Below, piece after piece: positions 34,299 through 43,843 of a stretch of DNA of 64,000 nucleotides (positions are counted from its first letter, which is position 1; every line of letters begins with the position of its first letter). Both the position numbers and the translations under genes were made by a program. The notes under the pieces were generated by a model. That model was not told the DNA's origin, ran no database searches, and worked only from the letters and a program-made list of their open reading frames with translations. The stretch lies in NCBI GenBank assembly GCA_021324435.1, contig JAJPIZ010000009.1, positions 1-64,000 on the forward strand, written 5' to 3'. This DNA is from Anaerolineae bacterium (GTDB lineage Bacteria > Chloroflexota > Anaerolineae > Anaerolineales > Villigracilaceae).

Positions 34299-35266
34299 TT
34301 CTTGGCGTATCTTTTCAGAAGGCGAGGGATAGTGTTTTGAATAGATGGAAAAAATAAGATTGCAAGCGCTGGCAGGTAGATAGTGAGGATAATCCAAAAT
34401 TGCCAGTTGATCGGCATGGAAGTCCAGCCGCCTGAAGCGACCAATACGGGCAGGGTTATCCAGGAGAAAAGAATCTGAATCAACATCTCGACGCCGTTCG
34501 TTGCCACCCATAACAGCGCAAGTTGATCGTAGATCACGCGTTGAGGCATGATTCCCATCAGAAGCAAGAGCCAGGCGCGCCGGTCTTTATATTTTAAAAG
34601 GCTGAGCAAAATAAGAGGCCCCAGCGGCAATGAGAAGAGAGGAGGCGTTCCTGTGTAGGTTTTGATTTGACTCATCCAGGCAAATGGCCATGCAGGATAG
34701 ATTATCAGCGAAACGACCAATATCAGCGCTGTGAGCAATACGCCCTTTCGGTCTATTTTGTTTGTGGCGATGAGAGGCAGCGCCATTTGAGGTTTTATCA
34801 GCACGAGAGGCATCAGGCTCGGAATGAACCACAAACATACAATCAACGGTGTCCATTGTGCAAATACCAGTGCATAGGCAAACGGCCACGATAGAAAAAT
34901 TCCCAGCGCCCATGTGCGATTCTCTTTCAGGATGCACCAGGCAAGCAGAGCGCTACTCAGGCCGATAAAAACGCCGCCAGCGAGTTCATCTGGGAGGATG
35001 GCAAATGGCGCCACCATCAGGCCGGTCGGAAGCGAATAAGAAACCAAATCAGGCCTCAATGGATAGTCATAAGGATCGTGCCCGCTCCACAAGTTGCGTG
35101 TGATTCTGAGGGCGTAGTAAAAATCACCGGCGCCGCTTTGGGTCTCATATGCCAGCCAGGTTCGCAGGAATCCCGCCGCTACCCCGATTGCCAGGGCAAG
35201 CAGGAGGCGATAATACACAGGAGGTCTTTGAGGAGTTGTTTGCATACAGGAGTCGCTAACTGACAT
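34295..35266 (-). CDS. GT87-like polyprenyl-phosphate-sugar transferase
   Basis: About 323 residues with roughly ten membrane helices. The early loop GDFYYALRITRNLWSGHDPYDYP has the Asp typical of GT-C enzymes of family GT87, and KPQMALPL is the later family motif. Such enzymes transfer a sugar from a polyprenyl-phosphate donor to an outer glycan or lipid. It overlaps mevalonate kinase by 11 bases if the ATG at 35266 is used; the ATG at 35245 is possible too. Confidence 0.78.
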   Translation of the reverse strand: MSVSDSCMQTTPQRPPVYYRLLLALAIGVAAGFLRTWLAYETQSGAGDFYYALRITRNLWSGHDPYDYPLRPDLVSYSLPTGLMVAPFAILPDELAGGVFIGLSSALLAWCILKENRTWALGIFLSWPFAYALVFAQWTPLIVCLWFIPSLMPLVLIKPQMALPLIATNKIDRKGVLLTALILVVSLIIYPAWPFAWMSQIKTYTGTPPLFSLPLGPLILLSLLKYKDRRAWLLLLMGIMPQRVIYDQLALLWVATNGVEMLIQILFSWITLPVLVASGGWTSMPINWQFWIILTIYLPALAILFFPSIQNTIPRLLKRYAKK

Positions 35267-36212
35267 TCGTGACAATCGTATTCTTTGCGCCCGCTTCTTT
35301 CATTGACCTTGCAACGGCCTCCGCCATGTCAGGCGTGACCAGCGCGATCATGTTGCCGCCGCGTCCTCCGCCGGACATCTTCGCGCCCAGGGCGCCCGCT
35401 TTCCGCGCCGCGCTGACAAGTTTATCCAGCTCCGGTGATGAAACCGTCATCTCTTTAAGTAAAACATGATTTTGATTCATCAATTCACCCAGTTCTTCCC
35501 ACCTTCCACTTTCTATTTTTTCTTTCGCCTTCTTCGCAATCTCTCCAACCTCATCGAACACCTTTTCCCATTTGGTTTTATCTGCCTCCCACAACTTGCG
35601 GACATCCGCCACCGATTCTTTAGTCGGCGCGGAGATGCCCGTATCGCCAATGACAATCGTAAAAGGTTTGCCAACTTTCAATATCTCAATCGGCTGGCCT
35701 TTGATGAAATAGACCGGTTTTGCATAAGTTACCACTGTGTTGTCAATTCCTGACGGTGTGCCGTGATGAAGTTTCTCGATCTCGTAGGCCATTGCGCTGA
35801 CTTGATCATCGGACAACGGACGATGGACCATGGACGATAACGCGCGAATCATTGCAACCGATACTGCCGCGCCGGAACCAAGGCCCGAGGCGACAGGAAT
35901 TGTTGAAGTGATTTTTATTTCGATGCCGCCCTCTCCCCGCGGGAGAGGGTCGCGAAGCAAGGGTGAGGGGAAAGTGTTGGGGCGGGGGAAAAATTTTCTT
36001 ATAACGGCGGCCAGCGGATGGTCGGAAGGAAGCGAGTTCAGCTCGGCGTGGAGACCAATGGCCGAGGCGTGAATCCAAATTCCTGCGCGGGAAGACTCTG
36101 AGATTTCGACATCCGCATGAACTTGGGTTACGGGAATGGCCAACGCAGGTCGTCCATAGACGACCGCGTGTTCACCGAACAAAATGATCTTGCCGGGAGC
36201 CGACGCTTTCAC
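35256..36212 (-). CDS. Mevalonate kinase
   Basis: About 318 residues of the GHMP kinase family. KASAPGKIILFGEHAVVYGRP at the N-terminus binds ATP and mevalonate; VASGLGSGAAVS is the phosphate loop; KMSGGGRGG is motif 3. It phosphorylates mevalonate in isoprenoid synthesis. The GTG at 36212 overlaps the prenyltransferase stop as GTGA. Two insertions in the frame are visible: a palindrome (PSPLLRDPLPRGEGG) and a heptamer array (residues near SSMVHRPLSDDQ). The presence of the mevalonate route in Chloroflexi-like genomes is known but uneven. Confidence 0.92.
   Translation of the reverse strand: MKASAPGKIILFGEHAVVYGRPALAIPVTQVHADVEISESSRAGIWIHASAIGLHAELNSLPSDHPLAAVIRKFFPRPNTFPSPLLRDPLPRGEGGIEIKITSTIPVASGLGSGAAVSVAMIRALSSMVHRPLSDDQVSAMAYEIEKLHHGTPSGIDNTVVTYAKPVYFIKGQPIEILKVGKPFTIVIGDTGISAPTKESVADVRKLWEADKTKWEKVFDEVGEIAKKAKEKIESGRWEELGELMNQNHVLLKEMTVSSPELDKLVSAARKAGALGAKMSGGGRGGNMIALVTPDMAEAVARSMKEAGAKNTIVTNVS
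35811..35838. repeat. Heptamer array (GGACGAT type, 4 units) in mevalonate kinase
   Basis: GGACAAC, GGACGAT, GGACCAT, GGACGAT within the coding sequence, encoding residues of a surface loop in frame. Confidence 0.8.
35929..35970. repeat. Palindromic GGGAGAGGG element inside mevalonate kinase
   Basis: Stem CCCTCTCCC/GGGAGAGGG with a three-base loop, followed by CAAGGGTGAGGGG. It matches the type in folP and stays in frame. Confidence 0.88.
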
Positions 36213-37078
36213 GACAAATAGAAGACGACCAGCACGGTCAATGCCCACAAGACCATCGCAATTTGAAAGGGCCGGTCCCTCAACAAAATCTCCTCCGGTT
36301 CGCCGCCGCGTTCTTCAACATGAATCAGGTGCAGATAGCGGAAGATTGCGTACACCACGAAAGGAATGGTGAGCATCATGCTGTGATTGGCCGGGACATT
36401 GGGCGCGGAAAACGTGTAAAGCGAGTATGCCACAATGGTCGTGCCGGAGACGATCATGATGTATTGATCGAGGAGCGGGATGGTGTAACCATCGAGCACT
36501 TTGCGATGCGAGCCTGCACCCTGTTGAAGCAGGGTTAATTCGGCGCGGCGTTTGCCGAAGCCCAGAAACAGCGCGAGTAAAGTCATCACCACGTACAGCC
36601 ACGGCGAAAAACGTTCGACATGAATCAAGGTCACGCCCGCGCCCACGCGCAAAACAAAGCCTGCCGAGATGATCAAAACGTCCACGATGGGAACATGCTT
36701 GAGCCATTTTGAATAGGCGAGGTTGACCAAAAAGTACAAACCCATCACCGCGGCGAAAGCAGGCGAGAGCCAATATCCGATTGCAAGCGTGACAATGACC
36801 AGGATGATCCCTGCGGCCCATGCAATGCCCACTGGCAATTCCCCGGATGGAATCGGTCGTTTCTTTTTCTCCGGGTGCTGACGGTCGGCTTCGATGTCGG
36901 CCAGGTCGTTGAAGATATAAACGGAAGACGAGATCAAACAAAACAATGCGAAGCCCGCCAGAGTCCGCAGGAACGACTCGACGATGAAAAATTGTTTGTC
37001 GAACACCAGTGCGGCAAAGATGAACACGTTCTTCGTCCATTGGCGCGGGCGCATGGTTTTCAAAAGAGCTTTGAGCAT
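36209..37078 (-). CDS. UbiA-family prenyltransferase, decaprenyl-phosphate phosphoribosyltransferase type
   Basis: A 289-residue enzyme with about nine membrane helices. The start MRPRQWTKNVFIFAALVFD, the metal-binding NDLADIEADRQHPEKKKRPI, and the late DRPFQ are typical of DPPR synthases such as Rv3806c. They add phosphoribose to polyprenyl phosphate on the way to arabinose donors. It heads an operon with mevalonate kinase and a GT87-like transferase, which makes sense if polyprenyl-phosphate sugars are used for an envelope glycan. The precise sugar is unknown. Confidence 0.85.
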   Translation of the reverse strand: MLKALLKTMRPRQWTKNVFIFAALVFDKQFFIVESFLRTLAGFALFCLISSSVYIFNDLADIEADRQHPEKKKRPIPSGELPVGIAWAAGIILVIVTLAIGYWLSPAFAAVMGLYFLVNLAYSKWLKHVPIVDVLIISAGFVLRVGAGVTLIHVERFSPWLYVVMTLLALFLGFGKRRAELTLLQQGAGSHRKVLDGYTIPLLDQYIMIVSGTTIVAYSLYTFSAPNVPANHSMMLTIPFVVYAIFRYLHLIHVEERGGEPEEILLRDRPFQIAMVLWALTVLVVFYLS

Positions 37079-37093
37079 GTTGCAATTTTACAC

Positions 37094-37135
37094 TCGATTA
37101 TCGAATATCGATTATCGAATATCGAATATCGAATT
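37094..37135. repeat. Heptamer array (TCGAATA type, 6 units) in a divergent promoter region
   Basis: TCGATTA, TCGAATA, TCGATTA, TCGAATA, TCGAATA, TCGAATT. It fills most of the 68-base gap between the prenyltransferase and tlyA starts, where promoters of both genes must lie. Confidence 0.88.
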
Positions 37136-37146
37136 ACAATTCTTTC

Positions 37147-37977
37147 ATGCGGAAAGCTCGTTTGGATGTCCTGCTCGTCGAACGCGGACTGGCCGAATCG
37201 CGCGCCAAGGCGCAGGCATTGATCATGGCCGGACAAGTGCGCGTGGACGGTCAGACCGCCCTCAAAGCGGCCGCGCTGATCGAACCTTCTGCCACGCTGA
37301 CAATTGATTCGGGTCCGCGCTTCGTCTCACGCGGCGGCGAAAAACTGGACGCCGCGCTCGAGGCGTTTGCCATTGATGTGAACGGCTCAATCTGCGCAGA
37401 TGTCGGCGCCTCTACGGGCGGCTTCACGGATTGCCTGCTTCAGCGCGGCGCGGCGAAAGTCTACGCCATTGATGTCGGCAAAGGAATTTTGCACTGGAAA
37501 CTCCGCAACGACCCGCGCGTCGTCGTCATGGAAGAGACCAACGCGCGATTCATTGACTCCCTGCCGGAGCAGGTTTCACTGGTCACAATTGATGCGTCAT
37601 TTATTTCGTTGAAGATATTATTGCCGGTGGTGAAGAAGTGGTTAGCCCCTCTCCATCTCCCCCCATTTTTGCAGAAAATGGGGGGAGTGCCCCGGCCGAA
37701 GGGAGTGGGCGAGGGGGGCATCATCGCCCTCATCAAGCCTCAATTCGAAGCCGGAAAGAAAGATGTCTCGCGCGGCGATGGCGTGATCCGTGATCCGGAG
37801 ATTCACAAACAGGTCTTGCTGGATGTGCTGGCTTTTGCGCAGAGCGAAAGCTTCGGCCTGCGCGGCCTGATCAAGAGTCCGCTGTTGGGGCCGAAGGGGA
37901 ATGTTGAGTTTTTGGTCTGGTTAGATTTGGGTGAGTCCACACTTGACGCGGCCATATTGATTGAATCCATTCTTTAA
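37147..37977 (+). CDS. tlyA: TlyA-family rRNA 2'-O-methyltransferase
   Basis: A 276-residue protein with an N-terminal S4 RNA-binding domain (residues 1-60, RLDVLLVERGLAESR) and a SAM-dependent FtsJ-like domain (DVGASTGGFTDCLLQRGA). The family methylates 16S/23S rRNA and affects capreomycin sensitivity. Residues about 167-191 are encoded by a palindromic repeat, inserted in frame between KKW and IIALIKPQF; the normal strand continues after it. The gene is divergent from the prenyltransferase. Confidence 0.9.
   Translation: MRKARLDVLLVERGLAESRAKAQALIMAGQVRVDGQTALKAAALIEPSATLTIDSGPRFVSRGGEKLDAALEAFAIDVNGSICADVGASTGGFTDCLLQRGAAKVYAIDVGKGILHWKLRNDPRVVVMEETNARFIDSLPEQVSLVTIDASFISLKILLPVVKKWLAPLHLPPFLQKMGGVPRPKGVGEGGIIALIKPQFEAGKKDVSRGDGVIRDPEIHKQVLLDVLAFAQSESFGLRGLIKSPLLGPKGNVEFLVWLDLGESTLDAAILIESIL
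37645..37719. repeat. 75-base palindromic element inside tlyA
   Basis: Core stem CTCCCCCCATTTT/AAAATGGGGGGAG (37657-37687), outer GCCCCTCTCC/GAGGGGGGC arms. It is exactly 25 codons long and does not disturb the frame. Confidence 0.88.
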
Positions 37978-38054
37978 CTTTGTATCCTTCATGCCCTTCG
38001 TGGTGAAAATAAGTTATACTCCCGCACGCCCTGAAGAACTCAGGATATTCGACA

Positions 38055-39857
<1,803 letters not shown>

Positions 39858-39860
39858 TTC

Positions 39861-39965
39861 TTAACCGCGAAGGACACGAAGCGCACGAAGGAAAATCTTG
39901 GCAAAGACGCCTTGCTCATTGCTCGTCCAACCTTGGGGTTCTTTGTGTTCTTCGTGGTAAAAAAC
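39861..39965. repeat. Dispersed GGACACGAAG/TTCTTCGTGG repeat
   Basis: Arms resembling CCGCGAAGGACACGAAG and TTTGTGTTCTTCGTGGT flank a short core. It fills the space between lepA and the flippase-like gene. Confidence 0.65.
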
Positions 39966-40955
39966 ATGAAAGACATTAAACGCTGGCTCCCGGGCGCTCT
40001 CATCAGTCTTTTGTTGATTGCCGCCATTTTATATTTCGTTGATATCCCGAAGATGATCGCCGCTGTTCGTTCAGCGGATTATCGTTTTATCGCGGTTGCT
40101 TTTGTGATTGCTTTTGCCTGGCTGTATGTGCGCGCCATTGTTTGGCGGACTTTACTGCGGGAGCGTGCGCCGTATTGGGCGGCCTTTCACAGTTTGAACG
40201 CTGGCTATCTGCTCAATGCCTTTCTTCCCTTTCGCCTCGGCGAGTTGGGACGCGCCTACTTTCTCAGTCGTAAAACCGATATGAAGTTCGCGGAGATTCT
40301 TCCGACCATTGTGATCGAGCGCGCGGTAGATTTGGCTATCACGGCCGCGCTCTTTCTGAGTTCACTGCCGTTCGTCGTGGGCGTAAAAGGCGCTGATCGA
40401 ATCGCGATGATTCTCGGCGTAGTGGTTCTCGCTGGATTGCTGTTTCTGTATATCCTGGCGAAAAACGATCAATGGGCGCTTGATACATTTCATAAGATCA
40501 GCGCCCGCTGGCCGTCCATTCAACGTTTTGGTGGAAGTCTCCTCGAATCGTTCCTGACCGGTCTCGGCGCGCTGACCGATGGATGGCTCTTTACCCGCTT
40601 CATGTTTTGGATGCTGATAAATTGGGGAATGTCGCTCGTCACCTTTTATTTGATTCTTCTTGCCTACTTTCCGCAGGCACAATGGACATGGGCAATGTTT
40701 GGACTTGGCGCGGGCGCCTTTGGAAATGCAGTGCCATCTCTGCCGGGCGCGGTGGGGACGCTGGAGGGCGCCCTCGGCGGCGCTTTGACCTTGGTATCGG
40801 GTGATCAAAATACTTCGTTGGCCGTGGCTTTGACCACGCATCTCATGAATTATCTGACCGCCATCGTGCTGGGCGGCTATGCCCTCTCACGCGAAGGCCA
40901 GACCCTTTCGGGGATTTACCAGCAATTGGTCAAATTCAGATCGAAAGGAGATTAA
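39966..40955 (+). CDS. Flippase-like lysylphosphatidylglycerol-synthase TM-domain protein
   Basis: About 329 residues with eight or nine membrane helices. RLGELGRAYFLSRKTD and the later PSLPGAVGTLEGALGGAL are the landmark motifs of the LPG-synthase TM/UPF0104 family. Members include the MprF N-terminal flippase domain and several dolichol-linked glycan helpers. The start ATG at 39966 follows a dispersed repeat whose codons form an artefactual N-terminal extension. The rhomboid gene begins immediately after its stop. Confidence 0.82.
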   Translation: MKDIKRWLPGALISLLLIAAILYFVDIPKMIAAVRSADYRFIAVAFVIAFAWLYVRAIVWRTLLRERAPYWAAFHSLNAGYLLNAFLPFRLGELGRAYFLSRKTDMKFAEILPTIVIERAVDLAITAALFLSSLPFVVGVKGADRIAMILGVVVLAGLLFLYILAKNDQWALDTFHKISARWPSIQRFGGSLLESFLTGLGALTDGWLFTRFMFWMLINWGMSLVTFYLILLAYFPQAQWTWAMFGLGAGAFGNAVPSLPGAVGTLEGALGGALTLVSGDQNTSLAVALTTHLMNYLTAIVLGGYALSREGQTLSGIYQQLVKFRSKGD

Positions 40956-40956
40956 C

Positions 40957-41628
40957 ATGATTCCTCTTTACGACACTCTGCGTTCGCGCAGAATCCCTGT
41001 TGTCAACTGGGCTTTGATTGGTTTGAATGTGTTGGTTTTTCTCTATGAGATCAGCCTCAGTTCATCTGCTCTGGAAGGCTTGATACGGACGTGGGGACTG
41101 ATCCCGACCCAGTTGTTTGTCCGCCCCGAAACAGAATGGATCACAATCTTCACAGCCATGTTCCTGCACGGCGGATGGTTTCATATTCTAAGTAACATGT
41201 GGGTGCTGTTTATCTTTGGTGATAATATCGAAGATCGTATGGGCGGAGGACGTTATCTCGTCTTCTACCTGCTAAGCGGAATTGCCGCGGCGTTGCTTGA
41301 GTCTTTCCTCCTAAAGGGGAGCGGCGCGCCGATGATTGGGGCCAGTGGCGCGATTGCCGGTGTGCTCGGCGCGTATCTCATTTCGTTCCCGCGCGCCCGC
41401 GTGGCCAGTCTTGTGCCGATCTTCTTCATCTTCACGATTGTAGAGGTCCCCGCCACGATCTTCCTGTTGTTCTGGTTCGTCTCACAGTTGTTCTCGGGCT
41501 TTCTCGCTTTGGAAGGTCACGGCGGCGGGAGCGGAATCGCGTGGTGGGCGCATGTCGGCGGCTTTGTGTTTGGGATGCTGACGGTCGGGCTTTTCGCGCG
41601 ACGCCGAACATATTATTATCAGCTGTGA
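40957..41628 (+). CDS. Rhomboid-family intramembrane serine protease
   Basis: About 223 residues. The GAAAGGAG site before the ATG at 40957 sets the start. The catalytic Ser is in IGASGAIAGVLGAY, and the His is in WAHVGGFVFG; FLHGGWFHILSNMW is the other family block. It has six membrane helices, and cleaves membrane-embedded substrates. It begins at the stop of the flippase-like gene, so the two are probably co-translated. Confidence 0.92.
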   Translation: MIPLYDTLRSRRIPVVNWALIGLNVLVFLYEISLSSSALEGLIRTWGLIPTQLFVRPETEWITIFTAMFLHGGWFHILSNMWVLFIFGDNIEDRMGGGRYLVFYLLSGIAAALLESFLLKGSGAPMIGASGAIAGVLGAYLISFPRARVASLVPIFFIFTIVEVPATIFLLFWFVSQLFSGFLALEGHGGGSGIAWWAHVGGFVFGMLTVGLFARRRTYYYQL

Positions 41629-41647
41629 GCAAGATTCGGGAGAGAGT

Positions 41648-42673
41648 ATGTCCAAGAATTATTTGATTACCGGCGGCGCTGGATTCATTGGCTCAAATTA
41701 TGTCCATCGTTTGCTTGGGCGCGGCGAGAAGGTGACGATCTATGACAATCTAAGCCGCGCCGGCGCGCCGCGCAATCTCGAATGGTTGAAAGCGACTCAC
41801 GGCGAAAAATCATTTGATATGATCGTTGGGGATGTGCGCGATGCGGCCAAATTAATGGAAGCCGCCCGCGGGTCCGATGTGATCGTTCATCTCGCGGGAC
41901 AAGTAGCGGTCACGACGTCGGTGACCGATCCGCGTCAGGATTTTGAGTCCAACGCGCTGGGGACGTTCAACGCGCTGGAGGCCGCTCGCTTATCTGGCCG
42001 CAACCCTGTTTTCATTTATGCTTCGACCAATAAAGTGTATGGCGGCATGGACGATGTAAAGTTGGTGGAAGATGCCACGCGCTGGCGTTACGCGGATTTG
42101 AAGATGGGTTGCCCCGAAACACAGCCGCTCGATTTTCATTCGCCATACGGTTGCTCGAAAGGAACCGGCGATCAATATGTGCGCGATTATGCGCGCATTT
42201 ATAACCTGCCCACGGTGGTCATGCGCCAAAGTTGCATTTATGGTCCGCGTCAATTTGGCGTCGAGGATCAAGGCTGGCTGGCCTGGATGATCATCGCCGC
42301 GGTGACTGGACGGCCGATTACAATCTATGGTGACGGTAAACAAGTGCGCGACGTTCTGCACGTGGATGATCTGCTTGATGCCTACGATGCGGCGATTGAA
42401 AAAATAGATGTTGCGCGCGGCCAGGTCTACAACATGGGCGGCGGAACCCGCAATGTGCTGGCTGTGTGGGCTGAGTTCGGGCCACTGCTGGAGAAACTGC
42501 TGGGTAAAAAGATTCCCGTCTCTCATGCTGATTGGCGTCCCGGTGACCAGCGCGTGTTTTATGCGGATTTCAGCAAGGCAAAAAAGGAATTGGACTGGGA
42601 GCCGAAGATTGGTCTTGAAGAAGGGATTGAAAGATTGTTCAAATGGGTGAAAGAGAATAAAAATTTGTTTTAA
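41648..42673 (+). CDS. NAD-dependent sugar-nucleotide epimerase (CDP-paratose 2-epimerase-like)
   Basis: A 341-residue short-chain dehydrogenase-like epimerase. The Rossmann motif GGAGFIGSNYV is at the start, TNKVYGG and HSPYGCSKG carry the catalytic Tyr and Lys, and RQSCIYGPRQFG follows. The layout fits CDP-tyvelose epimerase/RfbE relatives. It probably makes a sugar donor for the glycan cluster that begins about 1.2 kb downstream. A terminator ends it. Confidence 0.87.
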   Translation: MSKNYLITGGAGFIGSNYVHRLLGRGEKVTIYDNLSRAGAPRNLEWLKATHGEKSFDMIVGDVRDAAKLMEAARGSDVIVHLAGQVAVTTSVTDPRQDFESNALGTFNALEAARLSGRNPVFIYASTNKVYGGMDDVKLVEDATRWRYADLKMGCPETQPLDFHSPYGCSKGTGDQYVRDYARIYNLPTVVMRQSCIYGPRQFGVEDQGWLAWMIIAAVTGRPITIYGDGKQVRDVLHVDDLLDAYDAAIEKIDVARGQVYNMGGGTRNVLAVWAEFGPLLEKLLGKKIPVSHADWRPGDQRVFYADFSKAKKELDWEPKIGLEEGIERLFKWVKENKNLF

Positions 42674-42696
42674 AAGTCGCGGAAGTTGAAGTTAAT

Positions 42697-42729
42697 GAAG
42701 AAAAGCAGTGTGCACTGCTTTTCTTTTTT
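42697..42729. terminator. Bidirectional terminator after the epimerase
   Basis: Stem AAAAGCAGTG/CACTGCTTTT with T-run (CTTTTTT). It serves the epimerase (+) and the convergent gene ending at 42752 (-). Confidence 0.9.
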
Positions 42730-42751
42730 GTTGATCGCTGTTGATAAATCT

Positions 42752-43186
42752 TTATGACATCACGACGAATTGCTTTGGGTCTGCAGGGTTGTATTTGATC
42801 TTGATCGTGTCACCCTTGCGCGGAATGGCGATTTTGGAGACTACGGATTCGCCAACAGTCTCGAAGGGAGGCATGCCTATGGCTGGGGTGACTTTCAGGT
42901 TCAACTTGACGACCGGGTTCATGTTGATCAGCGCGCCGGTATCCTCGATGGCTACCACCTCGGCGGTCGCTTCCATGCCGCTCATTGCCAGATGTTGGCC
43001 GGATTTCTGCATGTCCATCGCGGCCTGGCCCTGATCCATAACACTGTTCATCTTATCCACAAATTCCTGGCCGAGAAAAGCCTTGGTCAGGCCGCCAGTG
43101 ATGCCTTTGTTCAGGCTATCCCGTCCTTTGTCCAAAGCCTTTTGCGGATCTTCTTCCATATTTTTCTTGACGAATTTGCTGAACAT
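42752..43186 (-). CDS. Hypothetical protein with DUF-like beta domain
   Basis: About 144 residues. The ATG at 43186 has an AAAGGAAAAG site; the longer frame upstream runs through a terminator and is not used. The first half is helical (MEEDPQKALDKGRDSLNKG), and the second half is a beta-rich domain (MEATAEVVAIEDTGALINMNPVVKLNLKV) resembling short conserved domains of lipid- or cofactor-binding proteins. I do not recognise a function. It stands alone on the minus strand. Confidence 0.65.
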   Translation of the reverse strand: MFSKFVKKNMEEDPQKALDKGRDSLNKGITGGLTKAFLGQEFVDKMNSVMDQGQAAMDMQKSGQHLAMSGMEATAEVVAIEDTGALINMNPVVKLNLKVTPAIGMPPFETVGESVVSKIAIPRKGDTIKIKYNPADPKQFVVMS

Positions 43187-43290
43187 GATCTTTTCCTTTC
43201 TTTTTCCTTTGGTTGGTTGACGATGGGCGTGATAGTAATCTTTTGCGGGCACCTTCACAACCTTACCGAAGTACCAGGATCCACTTAAAC

Positions 43291-43320
43291 AAAGAACCGC
43301 CGCAATTGCGGCGGTTCTTT
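43291..43320 (-). terminator. Perfect 30-base palindrome after the small membrane protein
   Basis: AAAGAACCGCCGCAA paired with TTGCGGCGGTTCTTT, with no unpaired loop in the sequence; in practice the centre would open. It lies 14 bases past the stop of the gene at 43334 and likely ends it. Confidence 0.8.
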
Positions 43321-43333
43321 GTGTGTTGATCAA

Positions 43334-43711
43334 TTACATCATGTTGCTGAAGTACTTCTTCCAGAAGTACATGACCAGCAGGGTCAGGCCGACCGGGCCG
43401 AGGAAGGCCACCACGCCGCCGAAGAAACCTGACACATAGGTGCCAACAGTGGGCACGGAACCAAGGGCGCCGGCTACTGCGCTCAGCAGGAGGAAGCGGA
43501 TGCCGAAGTTGACCACGTCACCCGAATCGAGGAAGAAAATTCCTGCCAGAATGCCAGCCAGAATCAGGACCCATTGGAGATAGGGGTCAGCGGCCGTGAT
43601 GCCAAACGCTGAAACCAAGCCGGCGACGATCACGCCACCGAGATAAACCCACTTGGCCCAACCGTTTGAGCCCATTTCTTGCTTTGCTGGTGATGCTTTC
43701 TTTGTAGGCAT
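43334..43711 (-). CDS. Small membrane protein of unknown function
   Basis: A 125-residue protein with a basic, Lys-rich N-terminus and four membrane helices (WVYLGGVIVAGLVSAFGI, WVLILAGILAGIFFL, IRFLLLSAVAGALGS, and VGLTLLVMYFW). A GGAAATG site precedes the start. I know no function. It shares strand with the 144-residue gene but has its own terminator. It faces the glycosylation operon across a 132-base gap. Confidence 0.68.
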   Translation of the reverse strand: MPTKKASPAKQEMGSNGWAKWVYLGGVIVAGLVSAFGITAADPYLQWVLILAGILAGIFFLDSGDVVNFGIRFLLLSAVAGALGSVPTVGTYVSGFFGGVVAFLGPVGLTLLVMYFWKKYFSNMM

Positions 43712-43790
43712 TTTTACATTTCCTTTCTGAATACGAAGAATTTGAATTGCTCTACATACTTAATAAACACTTAAATTCCGCTTAGTTACT

Positions 43791-43832
43791 CCAAAATTCG
43801 CCCTCCTCAGGGGAATTTTCGGAGGGTATAAT
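43791..43832 (+). promoter_or_regulatory. Hairpin and TATAAT box before the glycosylation operon
   Basis: An imperfect inverted repeat, arms AAAATTC and GAATTTT with a CCCT/AGGG inner stem, is followed by TATAAT (43827-43832), 12 bases before the GT4 start codon. The short leader would give a transcript with almost no 5' UTR. It is the only candidate promoter I see for the plus-strand cluster. Confidence 0.4.
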
Positions 43833-43843
43833 CCAGCCGCCCC

